From Fragilaria crotonensis (lineage: Eukaryota; Bacillariophyta; Fragilariophyceae; Fragilariales; Fragilariaceae), in the NCBI GenBank assembly GCA_022925895.1, contig JAKSYS010000521.1, positions 1 to 44,409 of the forward strand: a DNA stretch of 44,409 nucleotides. The letters run 5' to 3'. Below the pieces are notes generated by a model. It made no database searches. It saw only the letters and a program-made list of their open reading frames with translations, and was not told the origin of the DNA. The position numbers and the translations under genes were made by a program. Below are positions 9,460-20,170 of this stretch, piece after piece. The stretch's first letter is position 1, and each line of letters opens with the position of its first letter.

Positions 9460-12400
9460 ATGGTGCAGCGCTCCTTCGCAAAATCTGCCATTGCTGCCAT
9501 CATGACTTTACTGTTGGTGTGCGTATACCTTCCTAATCTTTATCGATCTATCGTTTCACTACGCCTGCCGAACGAACAGATAATAACGCCATCCGACAAT
9601 GTGCTTCTTGTTACGAGTAAAGTTTCTAAAAAGAATGCGACCAACGTCACAATGGATCGAAAGAAGGATGGACTTGTTAGTAGTACACTTTCTGAAGCAA
9701 ATGCGACCAATATCACACTTGAGGTGGAGCGAACGAAGAATGGACTTGTAGCAAGTACAGTTCCTAGAGCGAATGCGACGAATGTAACCCTGGAGGTGGA
9801 GCGAAAGAAGAAAACGCACAGACTTGTTACAAATACAGTTGCTAAGGCAAATGCGACAAATATCACTCTGGAGACAGAGCAAAAAAAGAAAAGAAAACGT
9901 CGCAAAAAAGGTGCCTACACCAATCACACATTACCACCCACAGATGGCATCCATCACGGCCCGCTCCCACAGCCCAATACGTCGGACGATTTGAATAAAA
10001 CCAAAATTGTCGGTTTTATCAACGGCGGCTACTCGGGAATTGGCAGGATATGGTACAATCGCTTGGAAACTCTGGGCTACAACAATCACTTCATCATTTG
10101 CACTGACAACGAAACTTGCGATTCGTTCCTACATGACGACACCCCTACCAAACAATATCGAACAGAAGCTAGCTTCGTACCAGCAGCATCACCTGAGTTT
10201 GCCACCCGACCATATAGTGAGAAACAGCGACGTCGAATCACAATGATGTTTGCGCATCGATGGGTGTACCTGTTGGAGCAGCTGAAACTCGGATATCACA
10301 TTTTGCTGACGGACGTGGACAACATCTTTACTTCCTATTACGATATGGGCTCGTTGGAGCAATCTGAATTCGATGTTTACCACGCTCTGGAAACGAAGCA
10401 TCCCACGGATGTGTTCGACCACCAAGGCTTTGTGTTTTGCGGAGGTATGGCATGGTTCCGTTCGTCGCCTCCCACAATTCGGTATATTGAGGAAATGGTT
10501 CGCCGCTGTGGTACGGAATGTGACGACCAAGTCCTACTTAATCAGATTTTGGCGTACGACCTTGGGGTGAAATGGAACCGAACCGAAGCCGAACACATGG
10601 AGTTGACAACGCACACGGAAGACACCAATGTGACCCTCGCCAACTTAGGAAATCATTGGGAACGGCTAGTTGGTCTAGTTACGAAGGGGTTCACGGGATA
10701 CAGCGAGGTCATGGGACTCAAGATTAAGGTTTGGGATCGCGATTTTGCCTATCGCGGCAAGTCAGATCCATCCGTTTGCCCAGAGCGTAATTGGGTGTCG
10801 ATGCCATTCGTGACAGTAGGTGTTCGGTCGGCAGTCGTCGCTGCGAAAAAACGGACCTTCGATGTTTGGGACGAGCACTGCCCAAACGAATACACTAACC
10901 GAACAAGCAATCTGTCGCTCACTTCACCACCCTCATATGAGATCTATCACGGACCGCTCACAAAGGCCAATAGATTGGACGATCTGAACAAAACGAAAAT
11001 TGTTGGTTTCATCAACGGCGGCTACTCGGGAATCGGAAGGATATGGTATAATCGCTTGGAAACGCTTGGCTATGATAATCACTACATCATTTGCACTGAC
11101 AACGAAACTTGCGATTCATTCCTACATGACGATACCAGTACACAGCAATATCGCACCGAAGCCAGCTTCGTTCCAGCCGCACCTCCTGAGTTTGCCACCC
11201 GACCGTATAACGAGAAACAGCGACGTCGAGTAAAGATGATGTTTGCACATCGATGGGTGTACCTGTTGGAACAGCTGAAGCTCGGGAATCACATTTTGCT
11301 GACGGACGTGGACAACATCTTTACTTCCTATTACGATATGAGCGAGCTGGAGCGGTCCGAATTCGATGTGTTCCACGCCCTGGAAACGAAGCACCCCAAC
11401 GACGTGTTCCAACACCAAGGCTTTGTGTTTTGTGGAGGTATGGCATGGTTCCGTTCGTCGCCTCGGACCATTCGTTTTATTAAGGAAATGGTTCGTCGCT
11501 GTGGCGCGGAATGTGACGATCAAGTCCTTCTTAATCAGATATTGGCTTACGACCTTGGCGTTAAATGGAACCGAACCAACGCCGATCACTCGGAGGTGAC
11601 AACGCACACGGAAGACACCAACGTGACTCTTGTCAACTTAGGGAATCATTGGGAACGGCTTGTTGGTTTAGTTACAGGGGGGTTCACTGGGTACAGCGAG
11701 GCCACTGGACTCAAGATTAAGGTTTGGGATCGCGACTTCGCCTACCGTGGCAAAGCGGATCCATCTATTTGTCCCGTTCGGAACTGGGTGTCGATGCCAT
11801 TCGTGACAGTGGGCCTTCGATCAGCTGCAACGGCTGCGAAAGAACGGACCTTCGACGTTTGGGACAAGCACTGCCCTAACGAGTACACTAATCGAACAAG
11901 CGACCTGGCACGAACTTCATCACCTCCAAATGAGCTCTATTTCGGTCCGCTCACACAGGCCAATTCATCGGACGTTTTGAATAAAACGAAAATTGTTGGT
12001 TTCATCAGCGGTGACTACTCGGAAATAGGCAGGATATGGTATAATCGCTTGGAAACGCTGGGCTACGACAATCATTACATCATTTGCACTGACAATGAGG
12101 CTTGCAGTGCATTCCTGAATGGCGATAACAGGACTCTACAATATCGCACGGAAACTAGCTTCGTACCGGAACTACCACCCCAGTTTGCCGCCCGACCGAA
12201 TAACACGAAACAGCGACGTCGAGTGAAGATGATGTTTGCACATCGATGGGTGTACCTGCTGGAGCAGCTGAAGCTCGGTTATCACATTTTGCTGACGGAC
12301 GTGGACAACATCTTTACTTCGTACTATAGCATGAGCGAGCTGGAGCAGTCCGAATTCGATGTCTTTCACGCTCTCGAAACGAAGCATCCCACGGATGTGT

Positions 12401-12935
12401 TCGACCACCAAGGCTTTGTCTTTGTGGAGGTATGGCTTGGTTCCGTTCGTCGCCTCGCACCATTCGGTACATTGAGGAGATGGTGCGCCGCTGTGGCATC
12501 AAGTGCGACGATCAAGTCATTCTTAATCGGATATTGGCGTTCGACCTTGGGGTGAAATGGAACCGAACCGGAGCTGAACACCTGGAGTTGACGACACACA
12601 CAGAAGATACCAACGTTACTGTTGCCAACTTAGGGAATCATTGGGAACGGCTAGTTGGTTTAGTTACGAAGGGCTTTACAGGGTATAGCGAGACCACTGG
12701 ACTCAAGATTAAGGTTTGGGATCGCGACTTCGCCTATCGCGGCAAGGCGAATCCATCCGTTTGCCCAGAGCGGAACTGGGTGTCGATGCCATTTGTGGCA
12801 GTTGTTCATCGGGCAGCCGCAGCGGCTGCGAAGGAAATGTCCTTTTATTTGTGGGATGCGCACTGCCCTAACGAGTTCACTTTCCGAACCCGTGGCGTTG
12901 CGCACAATAATTCGAGCCCTTTATCTGGTTCTTGA
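9460..12935 (+). CDS. Triple-domain type II membrane glycosyltransferase (three tandem PF03407-like domains), one frame break
   Basis: Paralogue of the gene at 3727 with the same signal anchor (MVQRSF...LLVCVYLPNLYR, ATG at 9460), an expanded stem and three consecutive full catalytic domains. The metal-binding motifs LLTDVDNIF fall at Asp285, Asp616 and Asp947, exactly 331 codons apart. Each domain also keeps TKIVGFI, YNRLETLGY, a YRTE segment, HQGFVF and CDDQV. The linkers are short, Ser/Pro-rich and carry NRTS sequons. In domain 3 the frame breaks at about 12421: one extra T would restore HQGFVFCGGMAWFRSSP and give one protein of about 1,158 residues. The four domain copies in the window share long nearly identical nucleotide stretches, indicating recent duplication or gene conversion. 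Whether it works as a polyprotein, is proteolytically cut (the stem has KKKRKRRKK) or acts processively is unknown. Confidence 0.88.
9610..9900 (+). repeat. Imperfect tandem repeats encoding a sequon-rich stem
   Basis: Four degenerate units of roughly 22-28 codons, each centred on (K/A)NATN(V/I)T(L/M) followed by an acidic/basic segment and LV..T(V/L). Each unit provides two potential N-glycosylation sites. The single-domain paralogue has only one such unit (ENVTNIT). The stem was therefore amplified alongside the catalytic domain. Confidence 0.75.
9955..12930 (+). repeat. Three in-frame 993-bp tandem repeats (glycosyltransferase domain)
   Basis: Repeat units begin at about 9955, 10948 and 11941, at the (I/L)Y.GPL segment, and run to the end of the gene. 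The DVD codons lie at 10312, 11305 and 12298, so both intervals are 993 bp. Nucleotide identity is high, with identical blocks around the DVD motif and the YNRLETLGY segment. The best explanation is unequal crossing-over of a whole-domain unit that preserves frame. Confidence 0.85.
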
Positions 12936-13568
12936 ATTTTATTTCAAGGCCAATTGTCCTGATTACTGGTCCTTGGGTCAATGTTGTGTTGGGAGAAAAA
13001 GACTTTGTTTGACGGTATTATGCAATCACTTGTGGATATTCTTCGAAGTGTATTTGGTTGGTTTCTTTCATCGCCACGAAAGATTTTTCGCTTGCGTGAA
13101 GTTGTGGTGTGCGTGGAATGCTGTATGCGAATCGAATCCATGTTGATTTTGTTGTAGGTCACGGTCGGTACTCGTGTCACCTCACATTGCGCCTATTGAA
13201 GGGATGCAAATGATTAATGTGGCCAAGATTTTACTTGCAGAACTGCACCTTATCCAGCGTCATGTATCAATGCTTTCGTGAGTATCCTTTGCGGGTTTCG
13301 CTCACTTCCGAATATCGTTAATAGAACAAAACGAAGTTTGGAGTAGCCAATCATAAGCAGACAGCGTCGGGATGTGCAAATCTAAAATCGTGAGCACCCA
13401 CCTTTGTACGTTGTGACGAATAATAACTATGGCGTGAATCTCTGGCCAAACGTGTGCAATGACTATACGAACGGGTTCATATTGATGCATAACAAAGTTG
13501 GTCGAGCTGCAGAGATGAACAATCTTTGACTCACAATCAACTGGAAAATAGCTAAACCCTTCTGGATT
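12936..13568. other. Intergenic, no recognisable feature
   Basis: A gap of 633 bp between two genes that converge here (3' ends facing). Short open frames on both strands carry no motif. I see no further glycosyltransferase repeat remnant and no transposon signature. Confidence 0.5.
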
Positions 13569-15056
13569 TTACGAGTCACTCAGAACTATCTGCACTGGAA
13601 CTTCATTCCGCACTAGCGGCGGCCCATTAATTGTAAAATCTCCAACATGAGGCAACTGATTCCTCAACCAAAATAGTATTTCCTCATCGTTCAGCTTGTC
13701 CGTGTAGTTATTCGCCAACCGAGGTACCTTGTAGGTCCGAATGTTGTCTGAAAACTGAGCCACATGTTTGGCCCACGGCGAGTGCTTTTCTCCTCGAAAT
13801 ATGTATCCGATGGCTGTCTGCATCGCCAGGACTGGCATGGTGCAAAACGTGGAGGGTCCACACACGGCCACCTTGTTGGCCCGAAGGAGACGAGCGTACG
13901 ATTTGAGTGGGATTTCATCGGGACCATTGTGAATGGTAATGGTTGCATTTGGAAATTTGGTTTGCAAATAGTCGACCAAATCGTACGCGACCAATTTTGA
14001 TTTCGAAATGGTGCTGGGGGCAACATCAAATGATCGAACCAGTTCCCTCTTGAAGGGTTGAGTCACTATACCAATTGTCTTGATCGGGCCTTGTTCATGT
14101 TCAATGCTCTGCAATATCCATTCATAGGTCTGATGAGGTAAAAGACCAATGTGTTCATCTTTGGTTCCTCGCAATGCATCGCCAAGCCTCAAATGAATGA
14201 CGGCATCGTCTGGTTCAAACGATTGCCCGACACTGGTATTGACTAATTTCAACATATCTTGACGTATGACATCAATCACGGCATTCAATCCAATGGGACA
14301 CCACCATCCACCACGACTGCAGTGTTGACACAAATTCTCGGGTGCCCAACTTTGTCCACCCCATGGATCGTGTGGTTGTGGTCCCGGTTCCATCAAATGT
14401 ACGTGCAAGTGTCGCAATACGGATTCGTGTTGTGCCTTCAATGCGGATGTGGGATCCGTCGTCACGACTGTTGGGATTGCCTTTGTCACATTGTTGGAAT
14501 GATTTTCATAATCATTCGTGTCGCCACAGGACATGTGATAGGGGATGCGTGCAGAATTGGCCAACAAGTAATTGAGATAATGTTCGCCCAATCGATTTCC
14601 GAGTTGATTTTCGGCGCAATCGTCGAAATGAAAATGAAGTCCCTTGATTTGTCGACCATCTTCTGGTGAGAAGGTCTGTTGTGTTTCCCTACTATAGTTG
14701 GTGAAGAAGTTACATGGAGGAGTCTCTGGTTTGCGACGGACCTGAAGTATACCATTTTCGTCCACAATGACTTTGGACAGAGGGACGTTGAGTTTCCGGT
14801 GAACGGCATTTGTGTAATTATCCAGTTGTTCCTGTGTATCTTTCGTTGCAACAAGTAACGTTATCCACGTTAACGCTAGAGTTGCAGCCGCAACATGCTT
14901 CTTCGATACCATTGGGGTTGTTGGGGAGGCCTTGCTTCTCATGATAATCGCACACCTTCGCCACTTGTAAAAAGTGTGACTTCGGACATTAGACTGGGCA
15001 TTGATATGTTGAGATGATGTCCGAACGTTACCGCAGCGTACGGTCATAGAAGTCAT
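13569..15056 (-). CDS. Fucosyltransferase-like type II membrane protein
   Basis: A protein of 495 residues from the ATG at 15056; internal ATGs at codons 39 and 49 (MVSKKHVAAAT...) would place the membrane anchor (about residues 55-72) closer to the N-terminus. The luminal part holds NQLGNRLGEHYLNYLLA (about residues 150-166), which resembles the GxGNxL opening of GT11-like enzymes, and VIHLRLGD (about 286-293), the HxRxGD signature of the alpha-1,2/1,6/protein O-fucosyltransferase superfamily that contacts GDP-fucose. PSTFCTMPVLA near the C-terminus matches the final conserved S/T-rich loop. Several sequons and paired cysteines support Golgi residence. It follows the two PF03407-type genes on the opposite strand. 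The family call is good, the linkage specificity unknown. Confidence 0.65.
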   Translation of the reverse strand: MTSMTVRCGNVRTSSQHINAQSNVRSHTFYKWRRCAIIMRSKASPTTPMVSKKHVAAATLALTWITLLVATKDTQEQLDNYTNAVHRKLNVPLSKVIVDENGILQVRRKPETPPCNFFTNYSRETQQTFSPEDGRQIKGLHFHFDDCAENQLGNRLGEHYLNYLLANSARIPYHMSCGDTNDYENHSNNVTKAIPTVVTTDPTSALKAQHESVLRHLHVHLMEPGPQPHDPWGGQSWAPENLCQHCSRGGWWCPIGLNAVIDVIRQDMLKLVNTSVGQSFEPDDAVIHLRLGDALRGTKDEHIGLLPHQTYEWILQSIEHEQGPIKTIGIVTQPFKRELVRSFDVAPSTISKSKLVAYDLVDYLQTKFPNATITIHNGPDEIPLKSYARLLRANKVAVCGPSTFCTMPVLAMQTAIGYIFRGEKHSPWAKHVAQFSDNIRTYKVPRLANNYTDKLNDEEILFWLRNQLPHVGDFTINGPPLVRNEVPVQIVLSDS

Positions 15057-15710
15057 GTGTCATGTAGTGCCTTTTTTAATGACTCGATGACAGGAGCAAC
15101 TTGCAGCCCGGTGACAGTAGACAGCGGGGTGTGCGCGTCTTTGTCTGTTGTACATCAGTGTATAGAGTATAGAGTGAATGCTACTGCTAGAATCGTGTGG
15201 TACTGTATTACACCAGTACAGTATATCTGTCACCAGGGTTACGGATAAACGCTTTCAACATTCAACACGTCAGTCACCCTCCATTTGTTCTGTGTGTTTC
15301 CGAACCCTCGCTTCTTGCGTATGTACAAATCCCAAGTACTCCAGTACTGGGATTGATGGTATCAAAGCACTTTTGCTCATACTCGGTGCAGTGCACCAGC
15401 CACACAAACAGCTCAACGGGAGCTGTTGTCATCAGCGCTCTGACGATACTGTCTGTGTTGGTGTACGAGGACCTGGTGGATGCACATACCTGGCACCAGC
15501 CGCTTTCATAATCATTTCCGTGGTTCTCTCATAGATCGACTTTTTCACACATCTGAATACAAATTACGAGCGTCCACACGGAAGTACCTCTTACTTCCCA
15601 TCCAATCAACTTCACACTTGATCAGTATATCAAACCTTTGAACCATCGAACAATCGAACCGAACAATCAACAAGTACTGAAAGCCTCGTCCGCAGTTCTA
15701 AATCAACAAG
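15057..15710. promoter_or_regulatory. Divergent upstream region (fucosyltransferase-like / PDZ protein)
   Basis: A head-to-head spacer of 654 bp containing repeated CAGTA/GTAC words around 15200-15230 and 15335-15350 (AAGTACTCCAGTACTGGG). It likely contains both promoters. Open frames in it are short and lack domains. Confidence 0.45.
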
Positions 15711-16514
15711 ATGACCACAACGACTCGATCCACTATGCACAGTCACACTACCGGTTGCCTTCGTATCAGTATGTACGCCTTTGCTGCATTCCTGCAATCA
15801 TCAACTGCGTTTACGATTCAACCATCTGGCATGCCAGTCACTGTACTACCAATACGGACGACAACGACAACGACTCAACTAGAAATGGGACTCTTTGATG
15901 GTGTCAAGGATGCCTTTTCGGCACCAGCCTTGGAACGAGGAACACTGGATTCGGAACGTGAAACTCCTATTGATCGATGGATGGGATGGTCCGTGTCGAA
16001 AGACAATCAACAACAAGCTCCGAATGGTGCGTCAAATATTGATGATGTTTTCTGGTACTGAAATACTCGTTCCTATCACAACTCACATTTTCTCTCACAC
16101 TTGACCCATTATTACTACACAGCCGTCCCTTCGGATTACATTGATGCCATGGACGTTTCCAACTATGTGACAGTCCAATTGACGAAACCCATGGGAATTG
16201 TCTTTGAAGAGAACGATGAAGAGTACGGTGGTATCTTTGTACAATCCCTCAAGGAAGACTCGGCTGCTGCTGCAGTCCTCCAACCTGGTGATCAGTTGGT
16301 GGGTGTCAATGTTCTCAAGGTCAGTGGGAAGGCATTCGATGATGCGCTCAATGCCATTGTGGAATCGACCGGTGCCACCACCAAATTGGTGCTGTTCCGG
16401 GGGAATGCCAAACAACTGTACGGACCCACGGGTGCATCGCAAGCGTGGCTCGATGAGTTGTTACTGTCGGGTGGAAGTGACGCAGCGGCGGATGTGACGA
16501 AGGAAGAAGCTTGA
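15711..16514 (+). CDS. PDZ-domain protein, probably plastid-targeted, one intron
   Basis: Two exons, 15711-16026 and 16123-16514, joined in phase 1 across a 96-nt intron (GTGCGT...ACACAG), give 235 residues. Without splicing the frame stops at 16061, two exons' worth short of the conserved domain. The leader (residues ~15-40) is hydrophobic and contains STAFTIQ, a diatom ASAFAP-like cleavage motif, so plastid import is likely. The C-terminal half is a PDZ fold: KPMGIVFEEN as the carboxylate-binding loop, GGIFVQSL, then AAAVLQPGDQLVGVN and the helix FDDALNAIV. There is no protease domain. PDZ modules bind C-terminal peptides; the partner here is unknown. Confidence 0.8.
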
Positions 16515-16828
16515 AGAGAGATTGAGAGAGAAGATGTGGACTGCGAGTGGAGAACGACCAACACTCAAGTTTTTAGTGGCACTACATCATGGCAATTCGA
16601 GAACATCTCAGTTGATAAATACGGAGTACTTCAGTAGGATATTTTTAGTAACCCGCTATAGCGATGCAAATTTAAATCGAAATTGAACTCTAAGATATGA
16701 TTATTGAATATGGAGTGTGTGGTACGTCACCATCACACCAACTCTCTTTTCCATGGAGCACACCATACAATCCGTTGCAAACCAAACATCAAATCGTTGC
16801 AGTGACTCGAAACGCCCCCGCTCTCTCA
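16515..16828. other. Intergenic between convergent genes
   Basis: A 314-bp spacer carrying TACGGAGTACTTCAGTA at about 16620, one of the recurrent GTAC motifs. No gene was seen. Confidence 0.45.
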
Positions 16829-18182
16829 TTACTTGAAACCTGCCTCGTACGCCGCCTCGACCAGAAACTTGGATTTCGAAACGTACAATCGTACCTCTTG
16901 GTCTTCTTCTTCATTATCACCACGGACATAGATCTTGTAGAGTTTGATACACATGGTGTCTCCCGGATGAATCACAAGTTTGAGCAAATACTCATTGGTA
17001 CCACCATCTGCCAACAGCGATTCGAGATTCTCATCATGACCCAACACTCGTCCATTCTGATCACGGGCATAGCACGAGTGTAGTCGGTATCGTCCAGTAC
17101 CAGTACCAGCATCCTTATCATTCATCATCAGCAGTAGTACCAGCATCATCATAGAGATTGACACGAACACCAACTGGAATCAATGTCTTGATGTCTTCTG
17201 TAAACGTTTGGGGATTGTAAATTGGTTCATCGTGAACTGATTTGCCCAGAATAAGATCTCGTGCCGGACACGTCGGGTCCGATGCACAATCATCCAGATC
17301 CTTGATGGTTGTAGTAGTAGTACTACCAGTAGTAGAATCATTATCATCTTGTTGGTAGTAGTACTTTCCAGACGACAGAAACTCATTCCAGTCCACGGAT
17401 GGTGTGGCACTAAAGTCCGCGAGTGTCAAGTTGTTATCGTTGGCGTAAGTCCACACATCTGACCAATCCATATCCACTCCAGTCCATGGGAGGGGTGTCA
17501 CCGTTTGGATTTCCTTGAGATGAGTTTCGAATGGATCAATGTACAACTGTTGATACGACTGAAGGAATAACAGCATGTGCATGTTGCTATACTGAGATAT
17601 GCATTCCAGAAATGGCATTACCTCATCCATGCACGCATTCGCTGGATCATCATCATTGTTGTTGTTGTGGTTGTTGGTAGTACTAGTTGCATCGTCATCC
17701 ACAGGTGTTGTAGTGACATTAGGCTCTCCATGGTTGGCGTTCTTGTCCGTGACATGACTCTCGTCGCCCGTGTTGTAGTCACTGGAGTCTGGAGATGGAT
17801 TTGCTTTCAAACACTTTTCGTATGGAATAAAGAAAGAACGGCAAGGACCACTTCGAAACGTCAAACATAATATACACTGGGGGACTTCATCTTCTTCTTC
17901 TTCATCAATATCATCTTTCTCATTTTCATTCGAATCCTCGTGTTTCCCATGCAAACCTGGTGGTACAGATGGATGTTGTTGTTGATGTTCGGAATGATAA
18001 TGTGGCGGTGGCGAATGTTGCTCTTCGCATGTTGCTGCTGGAAATGTTTCAACACTCAACGAGAGTGATGCAGCAGCTACTGCCGCCGATGCCAATGGTA
18101 ACAACGACCACTGACGTGGTGGTGTTGATGATTGCGATACCATTCGACGAACAAGATGATTCATAATCAACTTTCTATACAT
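16829..18182 (-). CDS. GCK/CHCH-like cysteine protein, probably mitochondrial, one frame break
   Basis: ATG at 18182. The first 45 residues are Arg/Ser/Ala-rich without acids, compatible with a mitochondrial presequence. A cysteine module follows: Cys103 and Cys106 (CILC), Cys114 (SGPC), Cys124 (YEKC), then Cys184 and Cys194 (CMDEVMPFLEC). This is the GCK-type, twin-Cys-like arrangement but interrupted by an N/D/T-rich insert of about 60 residues. The first frame stops at 17118. The frame one step over continues without stops as TGTGRYRLHSCYARDQNGRVLG and further to 16829, with a convincing acidic/hydrophobic pattern. One surplus G or two missing bases within the GATGAT repeat near 17125 would join them. 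Function is unknown; family members are small disulfide-rich proteins. Confidence 0.6.
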
Positions 18183-18672
18183 GATGGCAGGAACAAGGAA
18201 TGATTGATGTGATACCGGTTGAAATGAAACTTGACGACCAAGATGAATATTATATACGATGGAGAGGGTTGTGTGTCTTGGAACTTGTATTCAGCTGATA
18301 GTGCGTGTGCGAACCAACACCGATCGATGATTCGATGACCGACGATGTTCGTCACGATATGGTGCATCTTCGATGATTGATGGCAGGACAGGCGACAGGC
18401 TCCTGCTAAACCTCTCACCGCAAATGGAGAGACTCTGCCAGCCAGAACGAGTACTGGTACTGGATTTGGAAACAGTACTGTACTCAAGTACTAGAGCATT
18501 GTTTTTAGCATTGTGTACAGTAGTACAGTACTGTACTGTCAAATGCGACGATAGCGGACTGTTGTGGTACAGTACCACTGGTATTTGTTTGTGCTGGGTG
18601 GTTGGAGGTCAGGCTGTGCGCAATACTATTCACTACAGTTTTCATACAACAGCACATCTTGACAATGTGCTC
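18183..18672. promoter_or_regulatory. Divergent upstream region with GTAC palindromes
   Basis: A 490-bp spacer between head-to-head genes. It holds a dense run of GTAC words at 18448-18575, including a perfect 14-nt palindrome GTACAGTACTGTAC at 18523-18536. An open frame runs from 18373 into the YjbQ gene, but its sequence before 18673 looks non-coding. Confidence 0.5.
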
Positions 18673-19352
18673 ATGTCGATTCCAACCACAGTATTGTCCC
18701 TTCTGATCTTCCTTTTCCTACTAGTCGTACCCTACACGTCTAGCCTCTCAGCTGGTGGTGGAACAAGTTCAATCTCGAACAAAATGTCCTCCATCCCGCG
18801 TTGGTTTCAACATGAGATTAGTATTACAGCTCCATCTCGAGGATGTCATTTGATTACATCTGACATTCATCGAGCCATTGCGACGGATCTGAAACAAATC
18901 AAAATTGGCATGTGCAATCTGTTTATTCAGCACACTTCGGCATCCTTGACGATTAATGAAAATGCCGATCCCGATGTTCGACGTGATATGGAGGTGGCAC
19001 TCAATTTACTGGGTGAGTGATGAAGTGAAGGACAAGTACCAAGATGTGTACCGCGAGACAAAATCACATGACTCATGCGACTACTACTCTTTCTTATTAC
19101 CAAAATAATTCAACAGTCCCCGCAACATGGAATCGTGATGGTACGTTCAAGCACACACTGGAAGGTGATGATGATATGCCAGGTCATGTCAAGTCAAGCA
19201 TCATGGGCGTTTCTCTCAACATACCCATCCAGAATGGACGTTTGGCACTCGGAACGTGGCAAGGAATATACTTGAACGAACATCGTGATCAAGGTGGGTG
19301 GGGTGGTGGACACACACGACGTATTTTAATTACATTGCAAGGACAATCGTAG
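18673..19352 (+). CDS. YjbQ/UPF0047 family protein, one intron
   Basis: Exons 18673-19012 and 19117-19352 join in phase 1 across a 104-nt intron (GTGAGT...TCAACAG), giving 191 residues. The start at 18673 supplies a hydrophobic leader (about residues 5-22), suggesting organelle or secretory targeting; an internal ATG at [12 protein letters not shown] (18784) would give a cytosolic form. The body is near-canonical Yjb[30 protein letters not shown] (conserved His/Asn/Asp pocket), then [35 protein letters not shown] and a final ITLQG. Bacterial homologues have weak thiamine-phosphate synthase activity, but the true role is unsettled. Unspliced, the frame stops at 19018-19020, before the second conserved half. 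Confidence 0.93.
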
Positions 19353-19539
19353 TTAGTATTTATGAAAAAACGAGCTGATGAGGGTGTTGTTGCAGTATAC
19401 TAGTTCGGAGTATCAGGAATCAGTGCAATTTCCCTTCTTCTGGTTGGAATTTTCATAGTCAAACCCAAATGGTTTTCTCATCGCCCTCGCTTCAATTCCA
19501 ATCGCGTTGTATTAGTGCACAGAATAATGAATTTACGTA

Positions 19540-20170
19540 CGTCCTTGTCCCGAATGCTGATGGATTGGAACTTGCTTTACGCCATTTCGCACTTTTGTTT
19601 CATGCCATGCCGGTTCACTTGCCCTCTGCATGTTCGCGTCGTGCCGCCTTTTTTCTTTCGAGGATAGGTGGAAAGCATTTCTATTGCTCCTCTTCATTGC
19701 GACGTGCATACATTTTGACATGCTTCTCCAAAAATTGCACGATTTCGAACTGTTAGCACATGCGGACAGTATCAAGCGTGCTGTTGACCCAGCCTTGTTA
19801 CATCATGACATTTACAGTAAGATTTTCATGTTTCCACAACTCTCCCACAATTTCATGGTAGTCTTGGCTCGCCCAGATAAAGGCAATTTGGTCTTGATTA
19901 TCCTTGCACATTCACATCCACATCATCATGTTTCAGCAGCTCACAAACAGCATTCAACTTTCCGACGAAACAGACATGAGCAAAAAGGCTGTGCGACCGT
20001 CATCATCCCTGGCATTCACATCAACCCTCGGATCTTGCAGAAACTTTGCAAGATTAAAGCTTCCAATGACATCTTGGGCATGCCCACATGAGGGTTGTTG
20101 TATCACCATTGCTGTATCGGGCATTCACATCCAACTTGTCATATGATACTTCAAAAGCGCACAAAGATAT
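19540..20170 (-). pseudogene. Decayed ankyrin-repeat gene
   Basis: Reading leftward on the minus strand, successive fragments in different frames give the ankyrin pattern. At about 20115-20155 there is DVNARYSNGDTTTLMWAC. At about 19995-20070 there is NLAKFLQDPRVDVNARDDDGRTAF. At about 19900-19960 there is NAVCELLKHDDVDVNVQ. Then come DNQDQIAFIWASQDYHEIVGELWKHE and a weaker FEIVQFLEKH. The spacing fits 33-35 residue repeats, but frames shift and stops intervene between almost every repeat, so it is long dead. The plus-strand open frame of 153 codons at 19630-20091 is its antisense shadow. Diatom genomes commonly contain large ankyrin families, so a dead copy is unsurprising. No start or promoter was recognised. 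Confidence 0.75.

Noticed and set aside
17100..17140. Tiny intron joining the two halves of the GCK protein
   Set aside because: The only GT...AG pair is about 27 nt long and gives the wrong phase.
19630..20091. 153-codon plus-strand frame
   Set aside because: The opposite strand reads as decayed ankyrin repeats, which explains the openness.
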